Source: an uncultured Fibrobacter sp. (GTDB lineage Bacteria; Fibrobacterota; Fibrobacteria; Fibrobacterales; Fibrobacteraceae). From it: a stretch of 6,659 nucleotides of DNA. Numbering within the stretch: position 1 is the first letter of the stretch; every line of letters begins with the position of its first letter. The stretch covers positions 1-6,659 of the forward strand of contig NZ_CALEFV010000114.1 of assembly GCF_937877005.1 (NCBI RefSeq). Reading direction: 5' to 3'. Shown here in pieces: positions 6,249 through 6,659 of this stretch. The notes under the pieces are model-generated. The model was not told where the DNA came from. It searched no databases and saw only the letters and a program-made list of their open reading frames with translations. Both the position numbers and the translations under genes were made by a program.

Positions 6249-6278
6249 AATATAGATAATTGAAATTGCAAATTCCAA
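6249..6278 (-). promoter_or_regulatory. Candidate promoter for frr-uppS-cdsA
   Basis: On the minus strand TTGGAA (6278-6273) and TATATT (6254-6249) are 18 bp apart. This predicts transcription starting near 6240 and a leader of about 40 nt. The same site also reads TTTG, 21 bp, TATATTTC, one base from the Bacteroidota-type TTTG/TAnnTTTG promoter. The surrounding region is very AT-rich, so chance matches are possible. Confidence 0.42.
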
Positions 6279-6320
6279 ATAAAAAGAGCTTTTACAAGAG
6301 AAAATTCTAAATTTGGCAAT

Positions 6321-6659
6321 ATGCCCACAAAAAAGCCCAAAGTTTTCGTCGTCCACTTAGGATGCGCCAAGAACCAGGTCGATGCAGAGAACCTGGTCGG
6401 AGAAATGCTAAACGCCGGATTTGTGACCTGCGACAGCGCCGCCAAGGCGGACTACATTCTGGTGAACACCTGCGGATTCATCGAAGCCGCCAAAGAAGAA
6501 TCCATCAATGCAATTCTCTCGCAGATTAACGGCAAAAAAACGAAGCAGAAGCTGATTGTGTCTGGTTGCCTCTCTGGCCGCTACGGCAAGGAACTCGAAA
6601 AGGAAATCCCTGAAGTTGACTACTGGATTGGCACCTACAAACCGGGTGAACTTTTGAAG
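6321..6659 (+). CDS. rimO: Ribosomal protein S12 methylthiotransferase RimO (partial, 3' end outside window)
   Basis: RimO is a radical-SAM enzyme that adds a methylthio group to the conserved aspartate of ribosomal protein S12, using two iron-sulfur clusters. Only the first 113 residues are in the window, covering the N-terminal UPF0004 domain. The three cysteines that hold the auxiliary cluster are present: Cys15 in VHLGCAKNQVDAE (11-23), Cys51 in LVNTCGFIEAAKEES (47-61) and Cys83 in VSGCLSGRY (80-88). The N-terminal LGCAKNxVD and NTCGFI signatures favour RimO over the tRNA-modifying paralogue MiaB. The radical-SAM CxxxCxxC and TRAM regions lie beyond the right edge. The ATG at 6321 is the natural start, but it has no clear Shine-Dalgarno sequence. 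The gene is divergent from frr across a 119-nt AT-rich spacer. Confidence in the family is high; completeness cannot be judged. Confidence 0.93.
   Translation, partial: MPTKKPKVFVVHLGCAKNQVDAENLVGEMLNAGFVTCDSAAKADYILVNTCGFIEAAKEESINAILSQINGKKTKQKLIVSGCLSGRYGKELEKEIPEVDYWIGTYKPGELLK

Noticed and set aside
6308..6315. TAAATTTG, a perfect match to the Bacteroidota TAnnTTTG element just before rimO
   Set aside because: It ends only 5 nt before the ATG and has no TTTG/TTG element at the right upstream distance. It would imply a nearly leaderless message, so chance in AT-rich DNA is more likely.

Overview
The window looks like a chromosomal segment from a Fibrobacter-like bacterium (FCB group). 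The basis is indirect: secreted proteins and lipoproteins carry long, irregular serine-rich linkers behind the signal peptide, GC content is moderate, and a secreted polysaccharide deacetylase sits beside surface lipoproteins. The core genes (rimO, frr, uppS, cdsA) are ordinary bacterial housekeeping genes and do not fix the genus.

Layout. Positions 1-809 (minus) hold the N-terminal 269 residues of a secreted NodB/CE4-type polysaccharide deacetylase, cut by the left edge. A divergent intergenic region (810-1018) leads into a plus-strand pair, 1019-2959 and 2959-4017. Both genes encode predicted lipoproteins with a serine-rich tether. The first carries a formylglycine-generating-enzyme-like (SUMF1-type) domain without the catalytic cysteines, plus a C-terminal region that appears to be an internal duplication. 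The second carries a histidine-phosphatase domain with an intact catalytic set. Their stop and start codons overlap as TAATG, so they are very probably co-translated. A hairpin at 4020-4041 ends this unit and also lies downstream of the convergent minus-strand operon.

The minus-strand operon reads frr (5668-6201), uppS (4945-5655), cdsA (4071-4952), tightly packed or overlapping. It links ribosome recycling, undecaprenyl-diphosphate synthesis (lipid carrier for peptidoglycan and O-antigen) and CDP-diacylglycerol synthesis (phospholipid precursor). Its leader contains a four-copy heptamer repeat. rimO (6321 to the right edge) runs divergently.

No RNA gene, CRISPR array, insertion sequence or phage gene was seen. 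The most unusual content is the coupled lipoprotein pair: a probable non-catalytic SUMF1-fold protein with tandem beta-type repeats, made together with a surface or periplasmic phosphatase. Its function cannot be read from the sequence.
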